Positions 32,187 to 42,366 of a stretch of DNA of 64,000 bases are shown here, one piece after another; within the stretch, counting starts at the first letter, position 1, and each line of letters starts with the position of its first letter. The notes beneath the pieces are model-generated. The model saw only the letters and a list, made by a program, of their open reading frames with translations. It searched no databases and was not told the origin of the DNA. The position numbers were made by a program, and so were the translations under genes. Source of the DNA: M3007 sp043764095. Its GTDB lineage: Bacteria > Bacteroidota > Bacteroidia > Chitinophagales > Saprospiraceae. The DNA is taken from positions 1 through 64,000 of the forward strand of contig JAYUKX010000021.1 in assembly GCA_043764095.1 (NCBI GenBank). Direction: 5' to 3'.

Positions 32187-34205
32187 TTATTTCAGCCATT
32201 TATCCAACCAACCAAAAAATTCCCGTTGCCATACAATACTGTTTTGTGGCTTTTGCATCCAGTGGCCTTCATCGGGGAAGGAGAGCATTTTACTCGGAAT
32301 GCCCTGCATTTGAGCCGCTTGAAAGGCTTGCATACCCTCGCTGAATGGTACACGAAAATCCTTTTCATTGTGAATCACAAGAATCGGTGTATCCCAGTTT
32401 TTGACATAGGTATTTGGGCTGAAAGTCGTCCAAGCCGCGTCATTAGGGCGCGACCAGTAATCCACCCCTAAATCATGCTGAGCAAAAAACATTTCCTCCG
32501 TAGTGCCCCACCAACTCGTATTATTAAACATACCACAATGACTAATAAACGCCTTGAAGCGTTTTTCGTGGTTGCCCGCCAACCAATACACAGAATAACC
32601 ACCAAAACTCGCACCTACAGCACCAAGTCGATTGGCATCTACCCAAGGTTCTTTTTTTACATCATCAATACCTGAAAGCAGGTCTTTCATGGCTTGTCCA
32701 CCCCAGTCGTTGCTAATAGCCGCATTCCAAGCCTGTCCTTCTGGCCCACCGGGCATTCCCCTTCTACAAGGTGCTACTACTACATAACCATTATTGGCCA
32801 TCAGTTGGAGGTTCCAGCGGAACGAAAACGACTGGCTAAGTGCCGATTGTGGCCCGCCTTGGCACAATAACAAAGCAGGATATTTTTTATTTGCATCAAA
32901 ATTGGGTGGCAGCACGACCCATACGTTCATATTTTTTCCATCGGTGGTACGTACCGTGCGGCGTTCTACTTTGCCTTTTGTGATATTGTCCCAATTGTCT
33001 TTTGTTGCAAAAGAAAGTTGACGCGCAGTTCCTTTTTTGGTATTGATCACAAAAATCTCGGCAGGCGCATCCATGGCTGTTTTACTCGCTACCACATCAT
33101 CGCCCGCTACTTTAATATTGCCGTAATCGTGTCTGCCCTCGGTGATGCGTTTGATTTTTTTATCATTTACCGTGACATTGTATAATTGGTACGTAAAGTC
33201 GTTGCTACTTGTAAAGTACAAAGATTTGCTATCAGTAGCCCATTGTGGCCCGAGGCATTCCCATTTCCAGTCCTCGGTGAGTTCTTCCCGCAATTGAGAA
33301 GCCAAGTCTAAGAGCATTAAACGCGGTCGGTCGGCTTCATATCCGGCAGTTTCCATGCTTGTCCAAGCCAAGTAACGGCTATTGGGCGAAAAGATGGGAT
33401 CTTGGTCGTACCCACGATTTTCGGGTGTAAGATTGAGCGTCTTACCCGATGCTATTTCATAAATATAAATATCAGCATTGGTGCTTTTGGCCTCATATGT
33501 GCCGTTGAGTTTGCGGCAGGTATAGGCCACCAAACGGCCATCAGGACTGATTTGCACCTGCTCCATACCGCCCATAGGTGCTAGCGGTGCGTCGAAACGC
33601 TCGCCATACATCAAATCGGTAGGCTCGGATGCAAATTGGCCGGGGGTATATTGCGCCAGAAACAGGTGGCTGTACTTATAATCGTGCCAGCTGTCCCAAT
33701 GCCGGTAATTGAGGCCGTCCGAAATACGCGCACTGGTTTTGGCCATATCGGGATATACCTCGGCGGGTGTTTTGTCGAGTTGTACATCTTGAGCATAAAC
33801 AATATAACGGCCATCAGGAGCGTATTTGAAGCCGTTTATTTCGTACTCGCTGATCCGTTTTTCGTTTTTACCATCAATATCTACTTCATATAAAGTGCCG
33901 CCGCGCAAGAAACCAACCCGTTTGTTATCAGAGGTGAATTGAGCATCGCCAGATTTGAGGTTTTCGGGCGTAATCGCACGGGTTTCGCCCGTAGCCACCT
34001 GCACGATATAAAGGGTTTTGGCACTTTTATTCTCTGCCACATCGTAACGGGTGACGCTATACACCGCCATGAGGCCATTGGGGGATACATCCTCGAGGTT
34101 CACACGACCTATTTTCCAAAGGAGTTCGGGAGTGAGTTTGGTTTGAGCACTTGAAAAAGTAGTTGCTGCGAGCATGAGAAGAATAATAGATAATGTTTTT
34201 GTCAT
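32187..34205 (-). CDS. Secreted S9-family serine peptidase (prolyl oligopeptidase-like)
   Basis: The 672-residue protein has a signal peptide (about 1-20, ending SSAQT), an N-terminal WD/PD40-type beta-propeller (about 25-400) and a C-terminal alpha/beta-hydrolase domain. The catalytic triad is Ser533 (GASFGGYS), Asp616 (NEKDFRVP) and His648 (DEGHWMQKP). It belongs with acylaminoacyl-peptidase or dipeptidyl-peptidase-like enzymes that act on oligopeptides in the periplasm. A -7 box (TACATTTG) lies 24 bases upstream. Substrate specificity cannot be told from sequence. Confidence 0.92.
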   Translation of the reverse strand: MTKTLSIILLMLAATTFSSAQTKLTPELLWKIGRVNLEDVSPNGLMAVYSVTRYDVAENKSAKTLYIVQVATGETRAITPENLKSGDAQFTSDNKRVGFLRGGTLYEVDIDGKNEKRISEYEINGFKYAPDGRYIVYAQDVQLDKTPAEVYPDMAKTSARISDGLNYRHWDSWHDYKYSHLFLAQYTPGQFASEPTDLMYGERFDAPLAPMGGMEQVQISPDGRLVAYTCRKLNGTYEAKSTNADIYIYEIASGKTLNLTPENRGYDQDPIFSPNSRYLAWTSMETAGYEADRPRLMLLDLASQLREELTEDWKWECLGPQWATDSKSLYFTSSNDFTYQLYNVTVNDKKIKRITEGRHDYGNIKVAGDDVVASKTAMDAPAEIFVINTKKGTARQLSFATKDNWDNITKGKVERRTVRTTDGKNMNVWVVLPPNFDANKKYPALLLCQGGPQSALSQSFSFRWNLQLMANNGYVVVAPCRRGMPGGPEGQAWNAAISNDWGGQAMKDLLSGIDDVKKEPWVDANRLGAVGASFGGYSVYWLAGNHEKRFKAFISHCGMFNNTSWWGTTEEMFFAQHDLGVDYWSRPNDAAWTTFSPNTYVKNWDTPILVIHNEKDFRVPFSEGMQAFQAAQMQGIPSKMLSFPDEGHWMQKPQNSIVWQREFFGWLDKWLK

Positions 34206-34228
34206 GATATGCTTGTGTATAATTGCGG

Positions 34229-34236
34229 CAAATGTA
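34229..34236 (-). promoter_or_regulatory. -7 box of the S9 peptidase promoter
   Basis: TACATTTG on the minus strand matches TAnnTTTG, 24 bases before the ATG at 34205. Confidence 0.55.
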
Positions 34237-34427
34237 TGTAGTGTTGAATATAAAGTAAACTAAATCTGCTTATTCATTGTGTTTTTTCTACCATGAATCA
34301 CGAATAAGGAAACGTACACTTTAGTGTACGCAACGCTTTGTGTTCTTTGTGCGCTTTGTGGTGAAAAAATAAATTACATGTATAAAAGAAACTTATTTTA
34401 CAGTGTGTTAAAATTAAACAGAAGAAT

Positions 34428-35078
34428 TTACTTATTCATCTTTTCTCCAAAAGCCAAATCTCCGGCATCGCCCAAACCTGGTATGATATAAGATTTATCG
34501 TTGAGTTCAGCATCCAATGCGCCCATCCAAACGGATATTTCGGGGTGGTGTTTTTGAACATTTTCCAATCCGGCGTTACTTGCAATCACCGTAGCGATAT
34601 GGATGGCTTCTGGTTGGCCAAATTTTTTCAATTGCTCAATCGCCACCAATAGAGACGCGCCCGTAGCCAGCATCGGGTCGCAGAGGATGAGGATGCAGTC
34701 ATCCAAATTTGGGGTAGCCACATAATCCAATTGAATTTCAAAAGAGCCATCCTCTTTGTGGCGGCGGTAGGCGGAAATGTAAGCGTTATCTGCTTGGTCA
34801 AAATAATTCAACATCCCTTGGTGAAACGGCAACCCAGCGCGCAAAATAGTGGCCAAAACAACCCGTTGAACGGGCAATTGTGTTTCATCTACCCCCAATT
34901 GGGTCTCTACTTCGTACCGCTCATAATCCATTTTTTTACTAATTTCATAGGCTAATATCTCGCCAATTCGTTCCAAATTGCGCCGAAAACGCATCCGATC
35001 CTGTTGAATATCCACATCGCGCAGTTCGGCGATAAAACGATTGGCAATGGAGTTTTGAGCAGATAAATTAAACGTCAT
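34428..35078 (-). CDS. upp: Uracil phosphoribosyltransferase
   Basis: The 216-residue enzyme makes UMP from uracil and PRPP for pyrimidine salvage. The PRPP-binding loop is CDPMLATGAS, and RAGLPFHQGM and the C-terminal PGLGDAGDLAFG are the uracil-binding regions. Length is typical. It has its own promoter (TAAATTTG at 35116-35123) and is divergent from the formyltransferase-like gene. Confidence 0.95.
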   Translation of the reverse strand: MTFNLSAQNSIANRFIAELRDVDIQQDRMRFRRNLERIGEILAYEISKKMDYERYEVETQLGVDETQLPVQRVVLATILRAGLPFHQGMLNYFDQADNAYISAYRRHKEDGSFEIQLDYVATPNLDDCILILCDPMLATGASLLVAIEQLKKFGQPEAIHIATVIASNAGLENVQKHHPEISVWMGALDAELNDKSYIIPGLGDAGDLAFGEKMNK

Positions 35079-35115
35079 TTCTTGAATGCTTTGCTGTGAA
35101 TGGCTAATAAGGCGG

Positions 35116-35123
35116 CAAATTTA
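35116..35123 (-). promoter_or_regulatory. -7 box of the upp promoter
   Basis: TAAATTTG on the minus strand matches TAnnTTTG; a TTTG sits about 23 bases further upstream. The divergent gene at 35184 may use the near-consensus TAACTTTA around 35156. Confidence 0.6.
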
Positions 35124-35183
35124 GGATAATTGTATAATACATTTTACAAAACAACTAACTTTACGCTCTAAAATCAAAATATC

Positions 35184-36005
35184 ATGCGCCTTCTAATTTT
35201 CTCCAACCGCGACTTAGCCAGTAATTATATACTCAATTTGCTGTTGCCGCATTTAGCACCACAGCACCATATTTCCGTTTTTTTATCGGATAAAGTGGGC
35301 AAAAACACGGTTCCACCCAAGGCATTGCGCACTTTAAAGTTTTTTGAACAGCAGTTGCCCATCGGTATTTTATTTCCCGAACTGGACAAACAAGTGCGAC
35401 CTAACGAAGGGCAATTGCTCACTTTTTCGGAATTATCGCGGCATTACGAGGTGGATATCACCTCTTGTAACGATGTAAAATCGGAGGAGCAACTTCAGTT
35501 TTTTAGCAGTTTAGCACCTGATTTGGTCTTGTCTATCCGTTATGGTAAAATTTTTGGTAAATCCTTTTTGTCCATACCTAAGTACGGCGTTATCAATTTG
35601 CACTCAGGTATTTTGCCCAATTATAGAGGCGTATTGGCCGTTTTCAGGGCATTGATTCATGGCGATACAACCATTGGGGCTACCTTACACTATATTGATG
35701 ACCATACTATTGATACGGGAGGTGTGATTGGTTTTTCGCAAATGGCCGTTCAGCCCGACAAATCATTGCTTTGGCATATCCTTCATTTGTACCCAGCCAG
35801 TGTAGATTTGGTTTTGGATGCCATTGAAAAAATTAATAGTGGAATCCGCCCTGATACACACCAGCAAAACACAGAAAATGCCGCTTATTTTACATTCCCA
35901 ACGCCCGAAGAAATCGTCGCATTTGAGGCGAAAGGTTGGGAATTAGTAGGTTGGGATGACTATAATGCATTCATTTCAAAGTTTATTATTCATCCAGAAC
36001 AGTAG
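35184..36005 (+). CDS. Formyltransferase-family protein
   Basis: The 273-residue protein has the formyl-transferase core: INLHSGILPNYRG with the catalytic Asn-His pair and ATLHYIDDHTIDTGG with the Asp. It lacks the C-terminal OB domain of methionyl-tRNA formyltransferase. Similar stand-alone proteins formylate amino sugars or purine intermediates in other bacteria, so it could act on a nucleotide sugar or be a salvage enzyme. It is divergent from upp and not in an obvious sugar cluster. Substrate is unknown. Confidence 0.8.
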   Translation: MRLLIFSNRDLASNYILNLLLPHLAPQHHISVFLSDKVGKNTVPPKALRTLKFFEQQLPIGILFPELDKQVRPNEGQLLTFSELSRHYEVDITSCNDVKSEEQLQFFSSLAPDLVLSIRYGKIFGKSFLSIPKYGVINLHSGILPNYRGVLAVFRALIHGDTTIGATLHYIDDHTIDTGGVIGFSQMAVQPDKSLLWHILHLYPASVDLVLDAIEKINSGIRPDTHQQNTENAAYFTFPTPEEIVAFEAKGWELVGWDDYNAFISKFIIHPEQ

Positions 36006-36171
36006 GGACTCAATAACCGATGAATAACGCAGAGAGGGGCAAAATGAAGCCGCCAAATCTGTACCTTTATTTGAATCTACTTCCTACGGAACGCTATTTT
36101 GCAATAAGTAATACTAATTGTAAGCAATTCGCCGTACTTTTCGCCCCAAAATACAATTATATTCCATTTTT

Positions 36172-38202
36172 ATGGCCAAAACACGACCCATCGCAGGCAG
36201 TAAAAGCCCAAACAGTAATAATTCAACACAATTAGTAACGGCCAATTTGGCAGCAGACGGCAATTTTTCAGTACCTGAGTTTTTTGCGAATTACCGCTTA
36301 CAAAGTCTGGTCATTTTTGCCATAGCGTTTGTGGTATATATCGGTAGTTTAGGGCATCAATTTGTTCAAGATGACGCGATTGTAATCACCGATAATATGT
36401 TTACCCAAAAAGGAGCCGAAGGCATCGGAGGCATACTTACTAAAGATACATTTTTTGGTTTTTTTAAAGTAGAAGGTAAAGCGCAATTGGTATCAGGAGG
36501 ACGTTATCGCCCGCTCACTTTGATTATTTTTGCCTTAGTGTACCAACTTTCTGGCCCTAACCCTTTTGTTTTCCACTTGCTCACGGTTTTGTTGTTTGCT
36601 GCTACTTGTGTACTCTTGTACCACACACTGCGCACATTGATTGCGCCGAGATTTGGTACGGGTTATGCGGCTTTAGTCGCTTGGGTCGCTACCGTGCTTT
36701 TTGCTGTGCATCCTATTCATACAGAGGTAGTTGCCAATGTAAAAGGTTGTGATGAAATCGTTACTTTATTGGGTAGTTTGGGTGCGTTGTGGCTTACCTT
36801 AAAGGCTTATGATACAAATGAAGCCAAATGGGGCTGGTTGGGTGCCATTGTGTTTTTTCTGGCTTGTATGTCTAAGGAAAATGCAGTTACTTATTTGGCC
36901 GTTGTACCACTGGCATTATGGGTATTCCGTGGTGCCGATTTGGGAAAAATGTTCAGCCATACATTACCGTTATTGGTAGGTTTTTTGGTGTTTTTTATTA
37001 TTCGTGGTACTATTTTGCATTGGAAATTTGGTGGGGCACCATTGGAGTTGATGAACAACCCATATATCAAATGGACGGGCAACGGCTGGGCACATATTGA
37101 TTTTGGCGCAAAAATGGCGACCATTACCTATACTTTGGGCAAATATATCCTGCTATTATTTGTTCCGAACCCACTTACCCACGATTATTACCCTAATCAT
37201 ATCGCCATCAAGAGTTTTGGAGATCCAGCGGTATTGGGTACGCTGGTGGTGTATGCTGCATTGATTTATTATGCCATTAAAGGCGTTAAAGAGCGCAGTA
37301 TTTTGGGTTTTGGCATATTGTATTTTTTGCTGACGTTGAGTATAGTATCCAACTTGATTTTTCCCGTGGGTACGCACATGGGCGAACGATTTGCCTTTAT
37401 GCCATCGGTGGGTTTTTGCCTTATTGCTGCTGCTTTTATTGTGGGCTTTATGCGTTCGGGTAAGTTATGGGATATTGCAAAATTGACCATACCATTGGCC
37501 ATTACGGGTTTAATAGGTGCTGCTTATGCCTATAAAACCTTTAGTCGTGTACCCGCTTGGGAAACCAATGAAAAATTATTTTTTACCGATTTTACCACCT
37601 CGTTTAACAGTGCAAAAATCCGAAATGCCTGTGGCGGGGTATTGTTTGATAAGGCCCGCGTTGAAACAGACGAGGCCAAGCGCAAGGAATATAGTTTGCA
37701 AGCAATTCCGCATTTGGACAAAGCATTGGAGATTTATAAGGATTATTCGGATGCATACGTCTCCCGCGGGGGGGCGCACTTGCTTGCAGGTAATTACGAA
37801 AAAAGTGTAGCCGATTATCGGATGGCCGTCAAGTTGCAACCAGAAAAAGCCGCTTTCAAGGAGAGTTTGGCAACTGCGTTGCGGGAAGCGGGTAAAAATG
37901 CTGGTGAAAAACGCGGTGACCTACCCGCTGCTTTGAAATATTTACAAGAAGCATGGCAATACAAAAATACAGATGTGGAAACAGCGCGTTTGCTCGGTGT
38001 GGCGTTTGGTGTAAGTCAAAATCATGCAGAGGCGATCAAATGGTTTAGCAAAGCGGTAGATCTCGAACCTTCCAATGCGAGCAATATATTTGACCTAGGT
38101 ACAGCGTACCGGATGTCGGGTAATTTGGCAAAAGCGCAGGAATTATATACCAAGGCGCAACAATTAGATCCGCAAATTATGTCGAAAAAAGGGCAAAAAT
38201 AA
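36172..38202 (+). CDS. Polytopic membrane protein with C-terminal TPR repeats (TMTC/GT-C-like)
   Basis: The 676-residue protein has about ten hydrophobic segments (roughly 45-460) with a QDDAI segment after the first one, followed by a soluble region (about 480-676) with several TPR-type repeats (AIPHLDKALEIYKDYSDAY, ASNIFDLGTAYRMSGN). The arrangement resembles GT-C mannosyltransferase-like proteins with TPRs (TMTC type) found in Bacteroidota. A role in protein or lipid glycosylation at the cytoplasmic membrane is plausible but not certain. An acidic pair after TM1 (QDDA) fits the GT-C catalytic loop. No operon partner is adjacent. Confidence 0.78.
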   Translation: MAKTRPIAGSKSPNSNNSTQLVTANLAADGNFSVPEFFANYRLQSLVIFAIAFVVYIGSLGHQFVQDDAIVITDNMFTQKGAEGIGGILTKDTFFGFFKVEGKAQLVSGGRYRPLTLIIFALVYQLSGPNPFVFHLLTVLLFAATCVLLYHTLRTLIAPRFGTGYAALVAWVATVLFAVHPIHTEVVANVKGCDEIVTLLGSLGALWLTLKAYDTNEAKWGWLGAIVFFLACMSKENAVTYLAVVPLALWVFRGADLGKMFSHTLPLLVGFLVFFIIRGTILHWKFGGAPLELMNNPYIKWTGNGWAHIDFGAKMATITYTLGKYILLLFVPNPLTHDYYPNHIAIKSFGDPAVLGTLVVYAALIYYAIKGVKERSILGFGILYFLLTLSIVSNLIFPVGTHMGERFAFMPSVGFCLIAAAFIVGFMRSGKLWDIAKLTIPLAITGLIGAAYAYKTFSRVPAWETNEKLFFTDFTTSFNSAKIRNACGGVLFDKARVETDEAKRKEYSLQAIPHLDKALEIYKDYSDAYVSRGGAHLLAGNYEKSVADYRMAVKLQPEKAAFKESLATALREAGKNAGEKRGDLPAALKYLQEAWQYKNTDVETARLLGVAFGVSQNHAEAIKWFSKAVDLEPSNASNIFDLGTAYRMSGNLAKAQELYTKAQQLDPQIMSKKGQK

Positions 38203-38225
38203 TTGCCATAAACCGGTATTTGCGC

Positions 38226-38254
38226 GTAGAGACGTTGCATTGCAACGTCTCTAC
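38226..38254. repeat. GTAGAGACGTTGCA palindrome
   Basis: GTAGAGACGTTGCA and TGCAACGTCTCTAC are perfect inverted copies one base apart. A second partial copy (ACGTTGCAGTGCAACGT) is at about 38312-38328. This motif is a common intergenic palindrome. The stretch between the TPR gene and the next ATG (38203-38365) holds no gene. Confidence 0.85.
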
Positions 38255-38365
38255 ACGTATCGGCGGCAACCCATAATTGAAACGTGTGCCGTTTCAACCC
38301 GTTATTTAGACGTTGCAGTGCAACGTCACGCGTATCCCCAAAAAACGTTCCTAACAACAAATATT

Positions 38366-39727
38366 ATGTTTAAAATTACATTACGTACATTATTATTTCT
38401 AACTCCTTTTTGCGCTAACGCTCAACTCCAAATCAATCCAACAACATCCAATAATACCGAATTACAGCAACAAGATTTCGAAGCACCCGATATCACCTGT
38501 AGCGAAATCAACTACAATTCGCATCCCACCAAAGCATCGGGCAACTGGATTGAATTGCATAATTATGGTAGTTCCGCCGCCAATATCGGTGGATTCCGAT
38601 TGCAGGAAGAAGGTGTTGCTACCTTCTTTAGCATACCAGCCAATACTACTATTCCGGCCAATGGCTATTTGGTACTTTCCGATGATATAACACAGTTTAA
38701 AACCATTTTTCCTACTGTAACCAACGTAATTGGGTCAACAGGTATCGCTTTGGGCAATAATGGTGATACGATCCAACTACTAGATGCGGGCGGCGCAACC
38801 GTTTTGCGCATTGGTTTTTTCGATGCATTACCTTGGCCACAATGCGCCGACGGACATGGACGTACGCTGGAAAATAAGGTATTGAACAATAACACCAATT
38901 TACTCGATCCTACCCGCTGGAAAGACGGCTGCATGGGTGGTTCTCCGGGCGCAGCATATACACCATGCGATGAACCGCTGTTTTTTAACGAAATAAATTA
39001 CCGTTCTTCTAATTTTGGCGATGCTGGCGATTGGGTAGAAATATGGAACCGAAGCGGGCAAGATGTTAACCTAAGTGGCTGGCAATTGCGCGACCGAAAC
39101 GATACCCTGCGTTTCACAATGCCCAATGGAACGATGGTAAAAAAAGATAGTTTTATCGTCTTTTACAGCGATTTGTTCCTCTTCACCGATGTGCATCCCG
39201 GAGGAGCAGTCCCCAATAAAGTAGGCCCGTTTGAGTTTGGTTTAAGCGGTAATGGCGACCTTGTGCGCCTTTTTGACCAAAATAAAGACATTGTGCTTTC
39301 CATGTTTTACAATGATGCCGCACCTTGGCCGCTTGAGCCCGATGGACAAGGCCCTACTTTGGAATTGCGTGCGCCATTTACGGATTTGAATACACCACAG
39401 AACTGGGCAGCAAGTTGTGGCTTTGGTACACCTGGTCGAAAAAACTCGCCTTGCTCCACTAGAACAACCGAAGTTATTTTAAACGAAGCCGTACAGGTTG
39501 CTCCCAATCCCACAAATGACATATTTAATATCAGCGCAACAGGCGTACAGCCCCAACATTGGCAATTGTACGATCTTGGAGGACGCTTGCTAAAACAAGG
39601 CATTGTACCCGATGGCCAAAATACTTGGGCCGCAGATGCCTCAGATTTGGCAGAAGGCATGTACCTTGTGAAAATTATGGGCAAAGGCTGGATAGCAACT
39701 GGAAAATTGGTTGTGCTGAGCCGATAA
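38366..39727 (+). CDS. Lamin-tail-domain protein exported by type IX secretion
   Basis: The chosen ATG gives a 453-residue protein with a signal peptide ending near CANAQ; a longer frame from 38240 starts in the palindrome repeat and is unlikely. Two lamin-tail (LTD) domains follow (about 40-190 and 205-355; ITCSEINYNSHPTKASGNWIE and FFNEINYRSSNFGDAGDWVE mark their starts). The last ~75 residues are a type A Por-secretion C-terminal domain (VAPNPTNDIFNIS ... GMYLVKI), so it is a surface-attached or released T9SS cargo. LTDs may bind nucleic acid or polymers on the outside. Confidence 0.9.
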   Translation: MFKITLRTLLFLTPFCANAQLQINPTTSNNTELQQQDFEAPDITCSEINYNSHPTKASGNWIELHNYGSSAANIGGFRLQEEGVATFFSIPANTTIPANGYLVLSDDITQFKTIFPTVTNVIGSTGIALGNNGDTIQLLDAGGATVLRIGFFDALPWPQCADGHGRTLENKVLNNNTNLLDPTRWKDGCMGGSPGAAYTPCDEPLFFNEINYRSSNFGDAGDWVEIWNRSGQDVNLSGWQLRDRNDTLRFTMPNGTMVKKDSFIVFYSDLFLFTDVHPGGAVPNKVGPFEFGLSGNGDLVRLFDQNKDIVLSMFYNDAAPWPLEPDGQGPTLELRAPFTDLNTPQNWAASCGFGTPGRKNSPCSTRTTEVILNEAVQVAPNPTNDIFNISATGVQPQHWQLYDLGGRLLKQGIVPDGQNTWAADASDLAEGMYLVKIMGKGWIATGKLVVLSR

Positions 39728-39752
39728 GGAACGATAAATAAAGCAGCGAGCA

Positions 39753-40991
39753 ATGAAATTTGAAGAATACAGAGGTATTGCGCCAGAAATAAAACGCAAT
39801 TTGGATGGTATGGGTATTGTACGCCCTACGGATATACAATTCAAGGCACTCACGCCCATTCTGAAAGGCGAAGATGTACTGGCGATTGCCCAAACCGGCA
39901 CTGGCAAAACAGCAGCATTTGTGATTCCTGTCTTACACCTATTGAGCGAGCAAAAGAAAAGCCGCAAAATGGATGGCATCAAATGTGTGGTGATGGTACC
40001 AACCCGTGAATTGGCACTCCAAATCACAGCGGTCTTTGATAAAATTGGTAAAGGACTCAAAATCAAGACATTAAGTCTATACGGAGGGGTAGAGCAAGAT
40101 CCGCAAATAGCCCGCTTGGAAACTGGTGTGGATATTTTGGTCACTACTCCCGGGCGTATGTTCGATCTCGTGAGTCAAGGACATTTGCATTTGGATAGGG
40201 TTCAAATTTTGGTGTTAGACGAAGCCGATCGTATGCTCGATTTGGGTTTTATCAAAGACATCCAAGATGCCATTAAGTTTTTGCCGCGCAACCGACAAAC
40301 CTTATTTTTCTCTGCCACGATCAACGAAAACATTAAAAAACTGGCCTATTCTTTGGTCAAAAATGCCATTCGTATCCAAATTTCGCCTAAAGATCCTGTT
40401 GCTAAAAATGTAACACACTCGGTGGCTTTTGTGGAAATGGACGACAAACGTTTTTTTCTTATCCGATTAATAGAAGAAAATCCAGATAGTAAAATCCTCA
40501 TTTTTGTACGCACTAAAGTCCGCGCCGAACGCGTGTTTAAAGTATTAGAGCGATCCGAAATCCCAAGTGTAACCATCCACGGCGATAAAGACCAGCGCGA
40601 ACGGATTGATGTACTACAAAAATTCCGAGCAAATGCTGTCCGTATCCTCATTGCTACGGATGTGAGCGCGCGCGGTATCGATATTCCCGATATTGATTTT
40701 GTGGTGAACTACGATTTGCCCGATGAGGCAGAGAACTATGTGCATCGTGTTGGTCGAACAGGTCGCGGAGAGAAAAAAGGCCGCGCCATATCTTTTTGCA
40801 GCACCGAAGAACGCCCGATGCTCCAAGAAATTGAAACATTTATTACCAAACCCATCAAAGTTCTAGAGATATCAAGAGGAGAATACCAAGAAACGATCGA
40901 CCTTAATGAGGATCGCCCCGATAAATGGAAAGCAGTGATGCAGGAAATAGCGGAGGCGGAGGAATGGAAGAAGAAAAAGAAGAGAAAATAA
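39753..40991 (+). CDS. DEAD-box RNA helicase (RhlE type)
   Basis: The 412-residue protein has the core helicase motifs in order: AQTGTGKT (motif I), PTRELALQ (Ia), LDEADRMLDLGF (II), FSATIN (III), ATDVSARGIDIP (V) and HRVGRTGRG (VI). It lacks the long basic C-terminal tail of some RhlE proteins but ends in a short Lys-rich stretch. It unwinds RNA in ribosome assembly or RNA decay, or in cold adaptation. It follows the T9SS gene by 25 bases and may be cotranscribed. It converges with the next gene with a 16-base gap. Confidence 0.93.
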   Translation: MKFEEYRGIAPEIKRNLDGMGIVRPTDIQFKALTPILKGEDVLAIAQTGTGKTAAFVIPVLHLLSEQKKSRKMDGIKCVVMVPTRELALQITAVFDKIGKGLKIKTLSLYGGVEQDPQIARLETGVDILVTTPGRMFDLVSQGHLHLDRVQILVLDEADRMLDLGFIKDIQDAIKFLPRNRQTLFFSATINENIKKLAYSLVKNAIRIQISPKDPVAKNVTHSVAFVEMDDKRFFLIRLIEENPDSKILIFVRTKVRAERVFKVLERSEIPSVTIHGDKDQRERIDVLQKFRANAVRILIATDVSARGIDIPDIDFVVNYDLPDEAENYVHRVGRTGRGEKKGRAISFCSTEERPMLQEIETFITKPIKVLEISRGEYQETIDLNEDRPDKWKAVMQEIAEAEEWKKKKKRK

Positions 40992-41007
40992 TAGGCAAGT
41001 CCGTGTT

Positions 41008-42366
41008 TTACCAATCAATTTCAATCAATGTTACCTTTTCTTTCTTCAAATCACTTAAAAAGTACTGTACTAAATCACCTTTTAGTGCGCTGACTGAATA
41101 CTTGCCTTTTCGGAAATTTACCTCTAGGTATTTGGTGCGGAATGGTTCTAAGTCGTGGGTTTCACAGATTTTATTGGCGCCATCACCGACACAAATATCC
41201 ATTTTACCTGCGGGTACAGGAATATGTACTTTGTAGGCTTGTCCTGGTTGAAAGAAGCCAATACTTTTACCTCCCACAAAAATAGACACCGGCAGTGACT
41301 CGCCTTTTACTTTATCACAATTAATATAAACGACGGCCTCTGCCTTTCTTTTTTTACGGGACGATTCAGGTAACGTATTGGCTGTATGCAGGTTCAAGTA
41401 GTACCGCTCTAAAATGGCAGTGCTGTAGTTGATCACTACCCCAAAAAGTATGCCTGTTGTTATTCCAGCCAATATTGTTCCAACCCCGGACTGTTCTTTG
41501 GTCGTATAATTCAAGGTATAGAGCCTACCTTGGGAATCCTGCTCAATCCGAGAAAATTTATTTCCAGACGTCCTGATGTAATACCTTTCGCCATCGCAAA
41601 GACCCCAAATCTTAGTTTTGCGATCAATGACAACCCCTTGCTGCCAATCAGCAGAAAAAATATTTTGTTGGTCAGAGCGGGATTTTTCCTTTTCGATCGT
41701 AAATTCTAGGTCGGTCAGTGGCAAATTATCCCTGTAATCTTCAAAACTCATGTAGTATCCTCTAATGGGTTTAGTGGCTTGTTGGATCGGAAAACGCATG
41801 AAAAAAGAATCGAGCGGTGTATCTGCAGCCAATTGGCGTTGCCAAGTTTTGCCTTCTTGAACCCTTTTTGCAAATATCGCACAGCAATAATCCAGTGCAT
41901 TCGCAATGTTGTTGTCATGGGACTTGGTAACATCCGTGATTGATTTTTTTTCAACAGTTGTCCCCATATTGTACAGTTCTATGTACGATGCGTCATTTTT
42001 CTTTTCGAGAAAAGAAATATTGACTTCTGCGCCGGCAACTTCATTTTCAGTAGTCGTCAGTTCATAAATCTCAAGATGATTGAGCCGAATCGTGAGGGGT
42101 TTAGTGGTTTCGTTCCGTGGATATGAGCGTTGAAACAACGCTAATATTTCACGCTCAACGTCATTCATCACGGCCATTTGCCGATTTTTGTCCAGCCCTT
42201 TTTGGACAAATCCTATACAAATCCGTTGATTCCTAGCATCAATTACTGCTTCCACATGATACCCAAAGGCAGGTGTATTCAAGGTTTTATTTTCCAAAGT
42301 GATGATTTGCCCAATAACTGAGCCTGATACTACAAAATGAAGTAGAAAAATAATAATGTATTTCAT
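41008..42366 (-). CDS. Exported protein of unknown function
   Basis: The 452-residue protein has a signal peptide (about 1-20, ending VIGQ). No domain is recognised with confidence. The C-terminal part (about 350-440) has a PEGA-like feel: alternating hydrophobic strands with IPVPAGKMDICVG and FRTKYLEVNFRKGKYSVSA. A hydrophobic Gly-rich segment (GVGTILAGITTGILFGVVINYS, described by position about 300-322) may be a membrane segment. No SPII lipobox. No clear operon. Confidence 0.7.
   Translation of the reverse strand: MKYIIIFLLHFVVSGSVIGQIITLENKTLNTPAFGYHVEAVIDARNQRICIGFVQKGLDKNRQMAVMNDVEREILALFQRSYPRNETTKPLTIRLNHLEIYELTTTENEVAGAEVNISFLEKKNDASYIELYNMGTTVEKKSITDVTKSHDNNIANALDYCCAIFAKRVQEGKTWQRQLAADTPLDSFFMRFPIQQATKPIRGYYMSFEDYRDNLPLTDLEFTIEKEKSRSDQQNIFSADWQQGVVIDRKTKIWGLCDGERYYIRTSGNKFSRIEQDSQGRLYTLNYTTKEQSGVGTILAGITTGILFGVVINYSTAILERYYLNLHTANTLPESSRKKRKAEAVVYINCDKVKGESLPVSIFVGGKSIGFFQPGQAYKVHIPVPAGKMDICVGDGANKICETHDLEPFRTKYLEVNFRKGKYSVSALKGDLVQYFLSDLKKEKVTLIEIDW

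Noticed and set aside
32079..32471. 130-residue plus-strand frame overlapping the S9 peptidase end
   Set aside because: It spans an inverted-repeat element and antisense coding sequence; not credible.
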